Part shown: one piece after another, positions 9,356 through 19,314 of the stretch
Layout: each line of letters begins with the position of its first letter
How positions within the stretch are numbered: position 1 is the first letter of the stretch
Source: Comamonadaceae bacterium
Lineage (GTDB): Bacteria; Pseudomonadota; Gammaproteobacteria; Burkholderiales; Burkholderiaceae_C
DNA length: 64,000 nt
NCBI GenBank assembly: GCA_947443645.1
Contig: CANEXF010000005.1
Location: 124,001-188,000 of the forward strand
Direction of reading: 5' to 3'
Notes under the pieces: model-generated
The model's database searches: none
What the model was told of the DNA's origin: nothing
What the model saw: the letters and a program-made list of their open reading frames with translations, nothing else
Made by a program: the position numbers and the translations under genes

Positions 9356-10543
9356 TCATTTGCTCTTGTCCGGGTCCTTCACCGCTTTGATCACATCAAA
9401 CTCTACGTTATAGAGTTTGCCATTGACTCGCTGAACCTTGCGGATATAGACGTCCTGAACAATGTCACGCGTTAGCGGATCGATCAATACTGGCCCTCTG
9501 GGGCTTTCGAACGACTGGCCCCTCATCGCGTTGACCAGCGCCTCTCCGCCAGCGCCATTCGTGACCTTCAGCGCTTGCATGATGACGTGCATACCGTCAT
9601 AACCGGCGACAGCCATGAAGCTGGGCCGCATGCCGTTATTGGCCTTGCCGATGGCTGCCACAAACTTCTTGTTCATGGCCGACGGATGCGCTGCCGAGTA
9701 ATGGTGAGAAGTGATGGCTCCCAGTGCCTCGTCACCCATTTCTCCAAGGACGTCGTCATCCACAACATCGCCCGGGCCAATGACCTGGATACCGGCTTTT
9801 TTCATGCCACGCTCGGCGAACTGTTTCATGAACATGGCCGCGGAAGAACCTGCTGGCACGAACACAAAAACCGCTTGCGGCTTGGCATCAAGGACTCGCT
9901 GCAGAAATGGCGCGAAGTCGGCGTTCACGACGGGCATTCGCAATTGCTCGACGATTTGCCCACCGCCGGCCGTGAACCGGCCGATAAAGGTTTTCTCGGC
10001 ATCGACGCCAGGCGCGTAGTCAGACACGAGCGTGACGACACGGGATATCTTGTTTTTCAAGGCCCAGTCCGCGACACCAAAAGTGACCTGCGGCAGAGTC
10101 ATGCTGGTACGCACAATAAAAGGAGACCGTTCCGTCACAGACGACGTGGCCGCCTGCATCACAACCATAGGCGTCTTGCTTTGCGTCGCCAGCGGCGCAG
10201 TGGCAAATGCCTGCGGCGTCAGGCCGAATCCGGCCAGCACGGTCACCTTGTCAGCAATCACCAGCTCCTGCGCCAGGCGCTTGTTGTTTTCAGGTTTGCC
10301 TTCATCGTCCTTGATGATGACTTCCAACTTCCTGCCGGCCACCGCAGCGCCGTGCTCTGCCAGATAGAGCTGGACGCCAGCGTTGATCTGCCGGCCCATA
10401 TATGAAAACGGCCCCGTGTTCGGCAACAGCAAACCGATCTTGATCGGCTCCTCGGCCCGGCTTCCTATCGATGCACAGGCCAGCATGGTGAGCGTGGCGA
10501 GCATGGCGAATGTGCTTCGCCGTTTGAACTGGATAAATTTCAT
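9356..10543 (-). CDS. Type 1 periplasmic-binding protein, LivK-like ABC transporter receptor
   Basis: The ORF track start (10747) runs into the tRNA; the ATG at 10543, preceded by GAGGAGACA, gives 395 residues. A signal peptide (MKFIQFKRRSTFAMLATLTM... ending SRA-EEPIKIG) is followed by the Periplas_BP_6 fold: IGLLLPNTGPFSYMGRQINAG, VTLVSDYAPGVDAEKTF and MAVAGYDGMHV. This subfamily binds branched-chain or aromatic amino acids or related acids in the periplasm. No permease or ATPase gene is adjacent, so it is an orphan receptor bounded by two tRNA genes. Confidence 0.88.
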   Translation of the reverse strand: MKFIQFKRRSTFAMLATLTMLACASIGSRAEEPIKIGLLLPNTGPFSYMGRQINAGVQLYLAEHGAAVAGRKLEVIIKDDEGKPENNKRLAQELVIADKVTVLAGFGLTPQAFATAPLATQSKTPMVVMQAATSSVTERSPFIVRTSMTLPQVTFGVADWALKNKISRVVTLVSDYAPGVDAEKTFIGRFTAGGGQIVEQLRMPVVNADFAPFLQRVLDAKPQAVFVFVPAGSSAAMFMKQFAERGMKKAGIQVIGPGDVVDDDVLGEMGDEALGAITSHHYSAAHPSAMNKKFVAAIGKANNGMRPSFMAVAGYDGMHVIMQALKVTNGAGGEALVNAMRGQSFESPRGPVLIDPLTRDIVQDVYIRKVQRVNGKLYNVEFDVIKAVKDPDKSK

Positions 10544-10683
10544 GGCGTTTGTGTCTCCTCGGGTTGAAGCGCGAAGCTTACGCCGCTTTTGCGCCAAATT
10601 AATCGCCCCCCGGGTTTCCCTTAGTACAGTTAATTTGCGTGACAGCAAAGTGCTGGCAGCGCATGTACGCTTGGGCTTGACGC

Positions 10684-10721
10684 AAAAAAAAGTCACTTTG
10701 CAACGTTGTACAAAGTGACTT
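10684..10721 (-). terminator. Terminator of the CAT-anticodon tRNA transcript
   Basis: Minus strand: AAGTCACTTTG / CAAAGTGACTT, an 11-bp stem with a 10-nt loop, followed by TTTTTTTT (10684-10691). It lies immediately 3' of the tRNA at 10734-10810. Confidence 0.9.
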
Positions 10722-10733
10722 GCAGGATATGAA

Positions 10734-10810
10734 TGGTGGGGCGTCACAGACTTGAACTGTGGACCAAAGGATTATGAGTCCTCTGCTCTAACCAACTGAG
10801 CTAACGCCCC
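10734..10810 (-). tRNA. tRNA with anticodon CAT (elongator Met or lysidine-modified Ile2)
   Basis: Minus strand starts GGGGCGTTAGCTCAGTTGG and ends GCCCC-ACCA; 77 nt with encoded CCA. The anticodon loop CTCATAA gives CAT. The body (GAGCAGAGGACTCATAATCC, then TTGGTCC) resembles Escherichia coli tRNA-Ile2 at least as well as elongator tRNA-Met, so charging with Ile after TilS lysidine modification is possible. It is not an initiator: the acceptor stem starts with a paired G1-C72. Confidence 0.93.
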
Positions 10811-11049
10811 AACCGAATCAGTATTGTAAAGGGGTACATGCACCCTTTCTGACAAGCCATGGTGAGCCCTCGCCTATAAACATGCGGTTCGGCCCATTTG
10901 GGACGGAGAATAGATGTGCCTTGCAGCATCTGACCGGATTTATGAGAACGCATGGCCAGAAGCGCCGAAGCAGTCTCAGGATATGCAAAACAGCGTGAAA
11001 ACATTTCCCGTATCATGCTTCGTCGGACATTTAAAAAAGATAGCACTTC

Positions 11050-11580
11050 ATGCCCAAACTCGCCACAGGCCCTATCGCCGCAATAACCGCAGTTTCAGTT
11101 ACTGCAATTTTTCTTGTATTTGGCTACCTGGCTTATGCACAAGGCTGGCTTCAGTTCAGCGCGCATGCCGACAAATCGGCCGACGAACAGCTGCTGGCCA
11201 ATGAGAAAAAGTCTGACGACGATGGTGTTAATTTCATCTGCGAGGCCAAATACTCCATGCCTATCGCTGAACTTGAAGGCCCCATCAAAAAGCATACGGA
11301 AATGATTGCCGCAGGTCTGGACTACAAAAACAAGGCTGGCTGGTACCAGGGTGAGTTTTCAATCTCGGAATCGCGCAAGGGCAAACTTGTCATGCAGGGG
11401 ACCAAGGCCGTGGTCACCAGGCCGGCGATGTTCGAGCGCTTTGGCGTCATGATTACCGGCGAGCAATTCACACTCGAACGCAGCACCGGCGAGTTTGTGC
11501 AGACATTGACCATCAGGGACGGACGCAAGGTTGACCTGATCAGGGGCTATTGCGGCAAGCTCATCAGAGCGCCGTTTTAG
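11050..11580 (+). CDS. Conserved-looking membrane-anchored protein of unknown function
   Basis: 176 residues. An N-terminal hydrophobic segment (about residues 8-30, AAITAVSVTAIFLVFGYLAYA) is either an uncleaved anchor or a signal sequence. The rest is soluble and mixed alpha/beta, with two cysteines (ICEAKYSMP and GYCGKLI) that could pair in the periplasm. I do not recognise the family. Convergent with hrcA, 49 bp apart. The 239-bp region before it holds the tRNA promoter and nothing else I can identify. Confidence 0.75.
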   Translation: MPKLATGPIAAITAVSVTAIFLVFGYLAYAQGWLQFSAHADKSADEQLLANEKKSDDDGVNFICEAKYSMPIAELEGPIKKHTEMIAAGLDYKNKAGWYQGEFSISESRKGKLVMQGTKAVVTRPAMFERFGVMITGEQFTLERSTGEFVQTLTIRDGRKVDLIRGYCGKLIRAPF

Positions 11581-11629
11581 TCCAGGCGCCATACGCCGTT
11601 CCCTGAAAATAAGGAGCGGCGGCCAATAA

Positions 11630-12649
11630 TCACTTGCTGTGGCTCAGCGCCGTGCTCACCAGCTTGGAAGTGATGTCGACAATCTGAATCATTTTTTCGT
11701 AAGGCATGCGCATGGGCCCGATGACACCCAAGGTGCCAACCACCTGGCCGTCGACCTCATAGGGCGCTGTCACCACAGACAACTCTTGGTAAGGAATTAC
11801 CTGGCTCTCACCACCGATGTAAATACGCACGCCCTCAGCGCGACTGGACACGTCCAGCAGCTGCATGAGTTGCGCTTTTTGCTCAAAAAGATCAAACAGC
11901 TTGCGCAGGTTGCCCATGTCGCTGGAAAAGTCACTGACAGCCAACAGGTTGCGTTCACCTGAAACAACCACCTCATCACGCGACTCGATGGCTTCGGAGC
12001 TGACCTTGACCGCTGCGTGCATGAGAGTGGCGATTTCACCTCGCAAGGCATCGACCTCGTTCTTCAGCCGTTCCCTGACCTCTTCGATCGCCATGCCCGC
12101 ATAGTGCGAGTTCAGGAAGTTAGCAGCTTCTATGAGCTGACTCTGGGTGTAGTCCGCCTCGGTAAAAATGACGCGATTTTGCACGTCACCATCAGGCGAA
12201 ACGATGATCACCAGAAAACGCCGCTCGGAAAGTCTTAAAAACTCAATGTGGCGAAACACCGAACTGCGGCGCGGCGCCATGACGACTCCAACAAATTGCG
12301 AGAGGCTGGACAGCATGTGGGCGGCATTGCTCAGCACTTTCTGCGGCTGGTCTGGCGCTAGCCGCGGCGCATTCATGGAACCGCCGGCCATGAACTGGTC
12401 CCGCTGCGTGGTCAGCATGGTGTCTACAAAAAGGCGATAGCCCCTGGCAGTTGGAATCCGTCCTGCAGAAGTGTGCGGACTGACGATCAACCCCAGCTCC
12501 TCGAGGTCGCTCATGACATTGCGTATCGTGGCGGGAGAGAGCTCCAGCCCCGAAGCCCTGGACAGCGTGCGTGAGCCGACCGGCTGACCATCAGCAATGT
12601 AGCGCTCGACCAGCGCTTTCAACAACAATCGTGCGCGATCATCAAGCAT
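11630..12649 (-). CDS. hrcA: Heat-inducible transcription repressor HrcA
   Basis: 339 residues. The N-terminal winged helix ([24 protein letters not shown] and [19 protein letters not shown]) is diagnostic, followed by the GAF-like dimerisation domain ([27 protein letters not shown]). HrcA binds CIRCE operators and is folded by GroEL, which makes it a chaperone-capacity sensor. No CIRCE lies upstream of hrcA itself in the 48-bp gap to nadK, but a perfect one lies before rpoH at 46086. Divergent from nadK, as in other Burkholderiales. Confidence 0.96.
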   Translation of the reverse strand: MLDDRARLLLKALVERYIADGQPVGSRTLSRASGLELSPATIRNVMSDLEELGLIVSPHTSAGRIPTARGYRLFVDTMLTTQRDQFMAGGSMNAPRLAPDQPQKVLSNAAHMLSSLSQFVGVVMAPRRSSVFRHIEFLRLSERRFLVIIVSPDGDVQNRVIFTEADYTQSQLIEAANFLNSHYAGMAIEEVRERLKNEVDALRGEIATLMHAAVKVSSEAIESRDEVVVSGERNLLAVSDFSSDMGNLRKLFDLFEQKAQLMQLLDVSSRAEGVRIYIGGESQVIPYQELSVVTAPYEVDGQVVGTLGVIGPMRMPYEKMIQIVDITSKLVSTALSHSK

Positions 12650-12697
12650 GGTGACATTCTACGAAGCTTGGAACAAATCTTGTGATGTAATTTGCCA

Positions 12698-13573
12698 ATG
12701 AAGTCGCAATTCCGCCATGTAGCACTCATCGGCAAGTATCAAGCTCAAGGTTCACGTTCCGCATTGGAAAGCATTGCGCTTTTTTTAAGCTCTCAGGGCT
12801 GTGACGTCTCCATTGAGCAAGACACCGCCAGCAACACCGGTTTAACGCAGTATCCGATTCTGGACGTCGCAGGCATAGGGGCCAATTGCGACCTCGCGCT
12901 GGTGGTCGGTGGTGATGGCACCATGCTGGGCATTGGCCGGCTGCTGGCTCAGTTTGGCGTCCCCCTCATAGGCATCAACCAGGGCCGGCTTGGCTTTATC
13001 ACCGACATCGCTTTTGAGGATTTCCAGACCGTGCTCGGGCCCATGCTGCGCGGGGAGTTTGAGGAAGACCGGCGCTGGATGATGCGGGCGAAAGTCGTGC
13101 GCGATGGACACTGCGTTTTCACATCGACCGCCATGAACGATGTGGTTGTCAACCGCGGCGCAACTGCGGGCATGGTCGAGCTCAGAGTCGAAGTAGACGG
13201 ACGCTTTGTCGCCAACCAGCGCGCCGATGGACTGATCATCGCAACCCCAACAGGATCGACCGCCTACGCCTTGTCAGCGGGCGGACCTTTGCTGCACCCT
13301 TCCATTGCCGGTTGGATTCTTGTGCCGATTGCGCCGCATAACCTGTCAAACCGGCCCATAGTGCTCTCCGACAGCGGCGAGATAACGGTTGAAATAGTCG
13401 CCGGCAGGGACGCCAGCGCCAATTTCGACATGCAGTCGCTGGCAAGTCTGCAGCACGGCGACCGGATCACCGTGAGGCGCTCAGATCACCAAATGCTGTT
13501 CCTTCATCCCAAGGGCTGGAGCTACTTCGACACCCTGCGTAAAAAACTTCACTGGAATGAGGGCGTGGCTTGA
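12698..13573 (+). CDS. nadK: NAD kinase
   Basis: The ORF track begins at a TTG (12692); the ATG at 12698 is preferred, giving 291 residues. [13 protein letters not shown] carries the GGDG active-site motif, followed by NDVVVNRG and [21 protein letters not shown], the conserved NAD-binding/catalytic block. It phosphorylates NAD to NADP. It stands between hrcA (divergent) and recN (20 bp downstream), a very common arrangement. Confidence 0.96.
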   Translation: MKSQFRHVALIGKYQAQGSRSALESIALFLSSQGCDVSIEQDTASNTGLTQYPILDVAGIGANCDLALVVGGDGTMLGIGRLLAQFGVPLIGINQGRLGFITDIAFEDFQTVLGPMLRGEFEEDRRWMMRAKVVRDGHCVFTSTAMNDVVVNRGATAGMVELRVEVDGRFVANQRADGLIIATPTGSTAYALSAGGPLLHPSIAGWILVPIAPHNLSNRPIVLSDSGEITVEIVAGRDASANFDMQSLASLQHGDRITVRRSDHQMLFLHPKGWSYFDTLRKKLHWNEGVA

Positions 13574-13592
13574 GCCCCGCGCTGTTTTTGTC

Positions 13593-15236
13593 ATGAGCCT
13601 AAAAAGCATTTCACTGCGCGATTTCGTCATCGTTCATGCTTTGGACCTCGATCTGGAAGCTGGCTTCAGCGTGCTCACGGGCGAAACGGGCGCCGGAAAA
13701 TCTATCCTCATTGACGCTCTTCAGCTAGCGCTAGGCGCCAGAGCTGACGCTGGCGTGGTGCGTGAAGGCGCCCAGCGCTGCGAAATCAGCGCGGAATTTG
13801 ACAACCCAGCTTCACTACGCGACTGGCTTGACCAGGCCGGCTTCGTCGCGAGCGAGACGCTTTTACTCAGGCGCACGATTGACATACAGGGCAAAAGCCG
13901 TGCCTGGATCAATGGCAGCGCGGCCACGGCAACGCAGCTCAGGGACATCGCGGACAAGTTGGTGGACATTCATGGTCAGCATGCCTGGCAAAGCCTGACA
14001 CGCCCCGATGCGGTGCGTGGACTGCTTGATTCCTATGGCGCGGTGTCCACGCAATTGCTGGTTCAACGCTGGCAGGAATGGCGGAACACGCAAAAGACTC
14101 TGCTGGAAGCGCGCAACGCACAAGATGGTTTACAGCTTGAACGTGAACGGCTGACCTGGCAGATTGGCGAGCTCGAAAAATTGTCGCCTGGCGCCGATGA
14201 GTGGGAAGATCTCAACGCACAGCACAGCCGACTCTCAAACGCCCAGGCACTGAGAGACGCCGTGCAGTCTGCACTGGATGCGCTTGAAGAGTCCGAGAAA
14301 AACGCCAGTAGCCTGCTGGCCCAGGCACTGGCATTGCTTCAAGGCCAGGAACACATAGAAGCGCAGTTCATACCCATGACTGAGGTATTGCGCAGTGCGC
14401 TGGCCCAAGCCGAGGACGTGGTCCACTCGCTGCACGGCTATGCCAGGCACGCAGAGCTGGAACCCCAGCGCCTGGGTGAACTCGATGAGCGGCTATCGCT
14501 CTGGATCAGCCTTGCCCGGCGATACAAGCGCTTGCCGTCAGACCTGCCAGAGTTGCTGGCAAGCTGGAAAGCCGAGCTGCAAAAGCTGGATGCGGCAAGC
14601 GACCTGGCCGCTCTTGAGCGTGCCGATCAGCTGGCGCAAACGGCCTATATGGACGAAGCCAGGAAAATTTCAAAACTTCGCGCGCGGGCTGCACCGGATC
14701 TGGCCAAAGCCATTACTGTGGCTATGCAGGGCCTGGGTATGCAAGGCGGGAAGTTTGACGTTGCGCTGACCAGCCTTGAGCAACCGGCCCAGTATGGTCT
14801 GGAACAAGCCGAGTTTCTGGTGGCAGGCCACAGTGGCAGCACGCCGCGTCCGGTGGGCAAAGTCGCCTCAGGCGGCGAGCTCTCGCGCATCGCACTGGCC
14901 ATCGCGGTCACGACCAGCCAGCTGGGGCAGGCGCAAACCCTGATATTCGACGAAGTCGATTCGGGCGTGGGCGGGGCTGTGGCTGAAACCGTGGGCAGAC
15001 TTATGAAACAGCTTGGCAAAGATCGCCAGGTCATGGCCGTGACCCACTTGCCGCAGGTAGCTGCTTGTTCAGACCAGCATCTGGTCGTGGCAAAGCAAAC
15101 AGAAAACGGCAAGACCTTCAGCACTGTGGCGTCTGTCCATGGTGAGCAACGTGTCGCTGAAATTGCCCGCATGCTGGGCGGGGAAAAACTGTCCGGTACA
15201 ACATTGGCACATGCCAAGGAAATGCTTGGTCAATGA
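13593..15236 (+). CDS. recN: DNA repair ATPase RecN
   Basis: The start is taken at the ATG 13593 ([11 protein letters not shown]), giving 547 residues, normal for RecN. It is an SMC-like ABC ATPase: Walker A GETGAGKS (about residue 35), signature [13 protein letters not shown] and Walker [13 protein letters not shown] near the C-terminus, with a coiled-coil-rich middle (about 160-370). It acts early in double-strand-break repair. I saw no clear LexA box in front of it, although recN is SOS-controlled in E. coli. Its stop overlaps the rapZ start (ATGA). Confidence 0.96.
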   Translation: MSLKSISLRDFVIVHALDLDLEAGFSVLTGETGAGKSILIDALQLALGARADAGVVREGAQRCEISAEFDNPASLRDWLDQAGFVASETLLLRRTIDIQGKSRAWINGSAATATQLRDIADKLVDIHGQHAWQSLTRPDAVRGLLDSYGAVSTQLLVQRWQEWRNTQKTLLEARNAQDGLQLERERLTWQIGELEKLSPGADEWEDLNAQHSRLSNAQALRDAVQSALDALEESEKNASSLLAQALALLQGQEHIEAQFIPMTEVLRSALAQAEDVVHSLHGYARHAELEPQRLGELDERLSLWISLARRYKRLPSDLPELLASWKAELQKLDAASDLAALERADQLAQTAYMDEARKISKLRARAAPDLAKAITVAMQGLGMQGGKFDVALTSLEQPAQYGLEQAEFLVAGHSGSTPRPVGKVASGGELSRIALAIAVTTSQLGQAQTLIFDEVDSGVGGAVAETVGRLMKQLGKDRQVMAVTHLPQVAACSDQHLVVAKQTENGKTFSTVASVHGEQRVAEIARMLGGEKLSGTTLAHAKEMLGQ

Positions 15237-16105
15237 AACCTGCGCTGGAAATGGTCCTCATAACCGGCATGTCGGGCTCCGGCAAGTCGGTTGCCCTGCA
15301 TGCACTGGAGGACGCGGGCTACTACTGCGTGGACAACCTGCCGCCGGAGTTGCTCACCCCTTTTGTAGCGCTGGAAAATCAGCAGGGCTTGCGAAAAGTC
15401 GCCATCGCCATGGACGTGCGCAGCGCCACCTCGCTACCGCAAGTTCCAAAACAACTGCAACAGTTGCGCGCCGAGGGCGTGGCTTTGCAGTCGCTTTTTC
15501 TCGATGCCAATACTGAAACGCTGGTCAGGCGCTTCTCAGAAACGCGTCGCCTTCACCCCTTGTCGCGCATAGATGCGACAGACCAGCACAGAGCACTGGT
15601 GGAGGCCATCGAGCTTGAGCGCGAATTGCTCGCCGAACTGCGTGAACAGGCGCACGTGGTGGACACCAGCATGATCCGGTCCTCACAGCTTCAAGGCTAT
15701 GTGAAATCCATGCTGTCTGCGCCAGCAAGCCAGTTGACCCTGGTGTTTGAGTCTTTTGCCTTCAAGCGCGGCGTCCCACTGGATGCCGACTATGTTTTTG
15801 ACGTTCGCATGCTGCCCAATCCTCACTACGAGTCAAATCTGCGCGACCTGACTGGCCAGCATGAGGCGGTTGCCGACTACCTGCGCGAACACGCAGAAGT
15901 CAACGACATGTTCCGGCATATCGAGCAATTTATCAGCCACTGGCTGCATGCACTGGTCAGGGATCACCGCAGCTATGTGACTGTGGCCATTGGTTGTACA
16001 GGCGGTCAACACCGCTCTGTCTACCTGGTGGAAGAGCTGGCGCGTACATTCGGCCAGCGCTGGAAAACGCTCAAACGCCATAGAGAGCTTGACGCTGCTG
16101 GCTGA
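15233..16105 (+). CDS. rapZ: RapZ, RNase adapter / P-loop protein
   Basis: 290 residues with Walker A GMSGSGKS at about 11-18, [18 protein letters not shown], and the C-terminal ligand-binding block [23 protein letters not shown]. In E. coli RapZ delivers the sRNA GlmZ to RNase E and senses glucosamine-6-P; in betaproteobacteria the role is less certain, and no GlmZ-like RNA is visible here. It is coupled to recN by a 4-nt overlap and convergent with mutY. Confidence 0.94.
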   Translation: MKPALEMVLITGMSGSGKSVALHALEDAGYYCVDNLPPELLTPFVALENQQGLRKVAIAMDVRSATSLPQVPKQLQQLRAEGVALQSLFLDANTETLVRRFSETRRLHPLSRIDATDQHRALVEAIELERELLAELREQAHVVDTSMIRSSQLQGYVKSMLSAPASQLTLVFESFAFKRGVPLDADYVFDVRMLPNPHYESNLRDLTGQHEAVADYLREHAEVNDMFRHIEQFISHWLHALVRDHRSYVTVAIGCTGGQHRSVYLVEELARTFGQRWKTLKRHRELDAAG

Positions 16106-16159
16106 TCTTGAGGTTCACGTCTGGCGCTTCAAACCAGACCCATGGGCACTTGAGTCAGC

Positions 16160-17242
16160 CTAGACAGGCTCGTCTTCCAGCAGCTTGCGAATCGGCGCCG
16201 GCAGTCCTAACTCGGGCCATTGGCCAGGTTCAAACCACGCGCCTGTCGGTTCCGGCTCGCTCACAGCCGAAGTCCGGGTCGGCATGTGCTGCAGCTCGGA
16301 AAACCCCGCCATCATGGGCGACAAATGCAAATCCTTGTGCGTCAGAACATGTTTGAAAGTCCTGAGCGCCTCAAGCCGGCTGCGCACCGGCTCGGGCAGA
16401 AAGGCCGTCAAAGCCTCATGGCTCTCAAATACCGGCAGGCAATAAAGCCCGCCCCAAATGCCTGAATCGGGACGGCGCTCCAGCCACACAGACCCGTCTG
16501 GCCTTTGCGCCCAGAGCAGGCTCAGCTTCTGCGCACTGCGCTTGAGCTTCCTGGTCTTAACTGGATACTTCTGCGCCTCGCCCCGCGCAAAACCCTGGCA
16601 CATGGACTGCACCGGACAGACCTCGCACTGCGGCTTTCTAAGCGTGCAGACCGTCGCACCCAAATCCATCAAGCCTTGGGTGTACCTGGGCATCATCTGA
16701 GCGAGATCGTTTTGCGGCAGCAATTGCCGGGCAATAGCCAACAACTCGCGCTCTTGAGCGCCCAGCGCAAGATCACCGGGAAAAGCCATCACACGCGTCA
16801 ACACACGCTTGACATTGCCGTCCAGTATCGCCACGCGCTCGGCAAAGCAAAACGAGGCCACCGCAGCGGCGGTGGAAGGCCCTATGCCCGGCAAAGTTTG
16901 CAACTGCTCCGCATTGTCGGGAAACTGCCCGGCGTGTAGCGCAACGATCTGTTGCGCGCAGCGATGCAAGTTGCGTGCACGACTGTAGTAACCAAGTCCG
17001 CTCCACAAGGCCAGCACTTCGTCGGGCTGAGCCGCAGCCAGCGCACTTACGTCTGGGAAGCGCTGCATGAACCTGGCGTAATAATCGACAACGGTGGACA
17101 CCTGCGTCTGTTGCAGCATGATTTCGGACAACCACACCAGATAGGGGTCACGCGTGTTTTGCCAGGGCAGGCTGTTACGACCGTGTGTCTTTTGCCAGTC
17201 AACCAGTACTTGCGAAAAATGCTTGGGCAGGCTCTGCATCAA
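16160..17242 (-). CDS. mutY: A/G-specific adenine DNA glycosylase MutY
   Basis: 360 residues. The EIMLQQTQVSTVVDYY block contains the catalytic Glu, the HhH motif LPGIGPSTAAAVASF is followed by the VAILDGNVKRVL aspartate, and the 4Fe-4S ligands are CTLRKPQCEVCPVQSMC. The C-terminal NUDIX-like domain (LLWAQRPDGSVWLERRPDSG) recognises 8-oxoG. It removes A mispaired with 8-oxoG. With mutM and RdgB in the window, three anti-mutator functions cluster here. Its start overlaps the stop of the GTPase gene (ATGA). Confidence 0.95.
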   Translation of the reverse strand: MMQSLPKHFSQVLVDWQKTHGRNSLPWQNTRDPYLVWLSEIMLQQTQVSTVVDYYARFMQRFPDVSALAAAQPDEVLALWSGLGYYSRARNLHRCAQQIVALHAGQFPDNAEQLQTLPGIGPSTAAAVASFCFAERVAILDGNVKRVLTRVMAFPGDLALGAQERELLAIARQLLPQNDLAQMMPRYTQGLMDLGATVCTLRKPQCEVCPVQSMCQGFARGEAQKYPVKTRKLKRSAQKLSLLWAQRPDGSVWLERRPDSGIWGGLYCLPVFESHEALTAFLPEPVRSRLEALRTFKHVLTHKDLHLSPMMAGFSELQHMPTRTSAVSEPEPTGAWFEPGQWPELGLPAPIRKLLEDEPV

Positions 17243-19224
17243 GCCAGCGCACCCGCCAGGCTGACATGCGCAGCCACCGGCATGGCAGCGTGTTTCTGTG
17301 TTGCCATCGGTGAAGTCGCCAGATGCGAGGTCAACTCCTTGAGCTTGCTGTCCAGCGCATTGAGCTCATTTTCCTGCTCAATGATTTCAGCAATGCGTTC
17401 ATCGAGTCCGCATGCGGCACTCTGAATGCGCTCGATCGCATCGAGGCGCCGTCCGAAATTGCGCCGCCGCTCACGCAGTTGCGCATCCAGCTGGGAAGCA
17501 GCAGACTTGTTCCAGAGCTCGACCTCGCCCAGCGCTGATTCGTAGACCACTCGCAAACGGGTTGAAAGCGCGCGCACCAGCCGATCTGAAAAATCAGGCT
17601 GTGAAAGCTTGAGCACATTGCTCATGCCAAGATACTGCAGATGGCTGAGTTCGATCAAGTCCAGGTCATGGGCAAAGCAGGTTAATTCCGGCTCTTTGGG
17701 CGCCTGAAGCGAAAACCCGAATTCAGCGTTGAGCTGTTTGAAAGACGCCAGCAGCATCGAATGAATGTCTGCGCTGATGATCTGCGACTTCTGCAAACCC
17801 TCGCGCAAGCGCGAAAAAGTCTGCCCGTAGGCTTTTTTTACCCCCAGCTTGATGCCGGGTTGCTTGAGCGCATGGGTCAGTTCCGACAGTTCCCCCTTGA
17901 GCGTTGGCGTGCTGAGCAAGGTAAAAACCTCCCGCAGCAGTTTGACGTGCACCGAACGAACAGCGTGTATTTTGGCGCCGCTGGTGTCAAATTCGGTCTG
18001 TTCCTGCTCAATACGTGCGCGCATGTGCTTGATCACCGCGGCATTCTTGCCACGCAAGCCACGCAGTTCATCCATCTGCTCGGCCAGATCGCGACGGCGA
18101 ATATTGATGGCGCGACCCGCCTCGGTACGAAGTTCAGCTATCCCGCCAGCCACCGCAGCTCGTAGAATTTTTTGCCGCTGCCCGAGAATGCCTTCAGCGA
18201 GCGCCAACTCAAGAACCGGCAGGCAGCTGGCGCGCAACAGCTCATCGTCGCGATTGACCTTGGCGACCAGTCCTTTTTGGGCCGAAACAGCAATCACCCT
18301 GGACTCGGGCAGGCAGAGTATTTCTGCCGATGTGGCACGCTGCCTTTCAATCTGGCCCTGGACCTGCTCGGGCGAACTCAATGCGTCCCACAAGGTGTCT
18401 ATCTTGTTCAAGACAACCAGCCGCGTCATGAGCTCGTCATCACCTGCAATCAGATGTTCACGCCAGATGGCCAGATCGGATTTGGTCACGCCCGTGTCAG
18501 CGGCGAGTATGAACACCACGGCCTGTGCCTGGGGAATCAGGCTGACGGTCAGCTCCGGTTCGGCGCCAATTGCATTCAGGCCCGGGGTGTCCAGAATCAC
18601 CAGCCCCTGCTTGAGCAAAGGGTGGGCAATGTTGATCAGCGCGTGGCGCCATTTGGGCACCTCGATCAAACCGTCGGCGTCCACCAGCGGATTGTCATCA
18701 ATGTTCTCATCACTCCAGAAGCCCAGCGCAGTGGCCTGCTCTTTGCTCACGTGGCGAACTTCTGCGACCTTTTCCAAGGCCTGGGCAAGCTGGGCCGGGT
18801 CGTTGACATCCAGGTCTACCCGGGTCCATTTTTCAGGGACGGAACGCCACTCCATCAAGGCTTGCGCCTGCAAGCGGGTTTCGATCGGCAACAAACGCAG
18901 ACAAGGAGGCACATCGGCGTCGTAACCCAGCTCTGTCGGGCACATCGTGGTGCGCCCGGCGCTCGCCGGCATGATGCGACGACCGTAACCGGCGAAAAAG
19001 ATCGCGTTGATCAGTTCGGACTTGCCGCGCGAAAACTCAGCCACAAAGGCCACCATGACTTTGTCCGAGCGCACCTTCGACTCCAACTGGTGCAGGCGTT
19101 CTTCGACCGCAGCATCAAGCAGGTCGTGGTCTTTCATCCATTCGGCAAGAAGTTTGAGCCTGAGCGCAAACTCTCTACGCCATATGCCGTGCTGGTCGAA
19201 TTGTTCGTTAAAGGACATGATCAT
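17239..19224 (-). CDS. Dynamin-like large GTPase
   Basis: 661 residues. G1 is a variant P-loop AEFSRGKS (residues 62-69; Ala replaces the first Gly, a substitution allowed in A/GxxxxGKS). The switch region is GRTTMCPTELG, G3 is LVILDTPGLNAIG and G4 is VVLNKIDTLWD. The C-terminal half is long helices/coiled coil with no obvious transmembrane paddle. Bacterial dynamin-like proteins act at membranes, but the specific role here is unknown. It is translationally coupled to mutY downstream (4-nt overlap). Two start codons (19224 and 19218) are equally plausible. Confidence 0.85.
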   Translation of the reverse strand: MIMSFNEQFDQHGIWRREFALRLKLLAEWMKDHDLLDAAVEERLHQLESKVRSDKVMVAFVAEFSRGKSELINAIFFAGYGRRIMPASAGRTTMCPTELGYDADVPPCLRLLPIETRLQAQALMEWRSVPEKWTRVDLDVNDPAQLAQALEKVAEVRHVSKEQATALGFWSDENIDDNPLVDADGLIEVPKWRHALINIAHPLLKQGLVILDTPGLNAIGAEPELTVSLIPQAQAVVFILAADTGVTKSDLAIWREHLIAGDDELMTRLVVLNKIDTLWDALSSPEQVQGQIERQRATSAEILCLPESRVIAVSAQKGLVAKVNRDDELLRASCLPVLELALAEGILGQRQKILRAAVAGGIAELRTEAGRAINIRRRDLAEQMDELRGLRGKNAAVIKHMRARIEQEQTEFDTSGAKIHAVRSVHVKLLREVFTLLSTPTLKGELSELTHALKQPGIKLGVKKAYGQTFSRLREGLQKSQIISADIHSMLLASFKQLNAEFGFSLQAPKEPELTCFAHDLDLIELSHLQYLGMSNVLKLSQPDFSDRLVRALSTRLRVVYESALGEVELWNKSAASQLDAQLRERRRNFGRRLDAIERIQSAACGLDERIAEIIEQENELNALDSKLKELTSHLATSPMATQKHAAMPVAAHVSLAGALA

Positions 19225-19314
19225 TCGTCAGTCGAGGTAAGTCAATATAGCATCGCCATCCCGAAACAGCCATCTTGCGGCCTCACGCGGCAACTGGCCA
19301 CCTTCACTTGTTTA

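Noticed and set aside
12650-12697. Looked for a CIRCE or autoregulatory site between hrcA and nadK
   Set aside because: No TTAGCACTC-like inverted repeat is present in the 48-bp gap.
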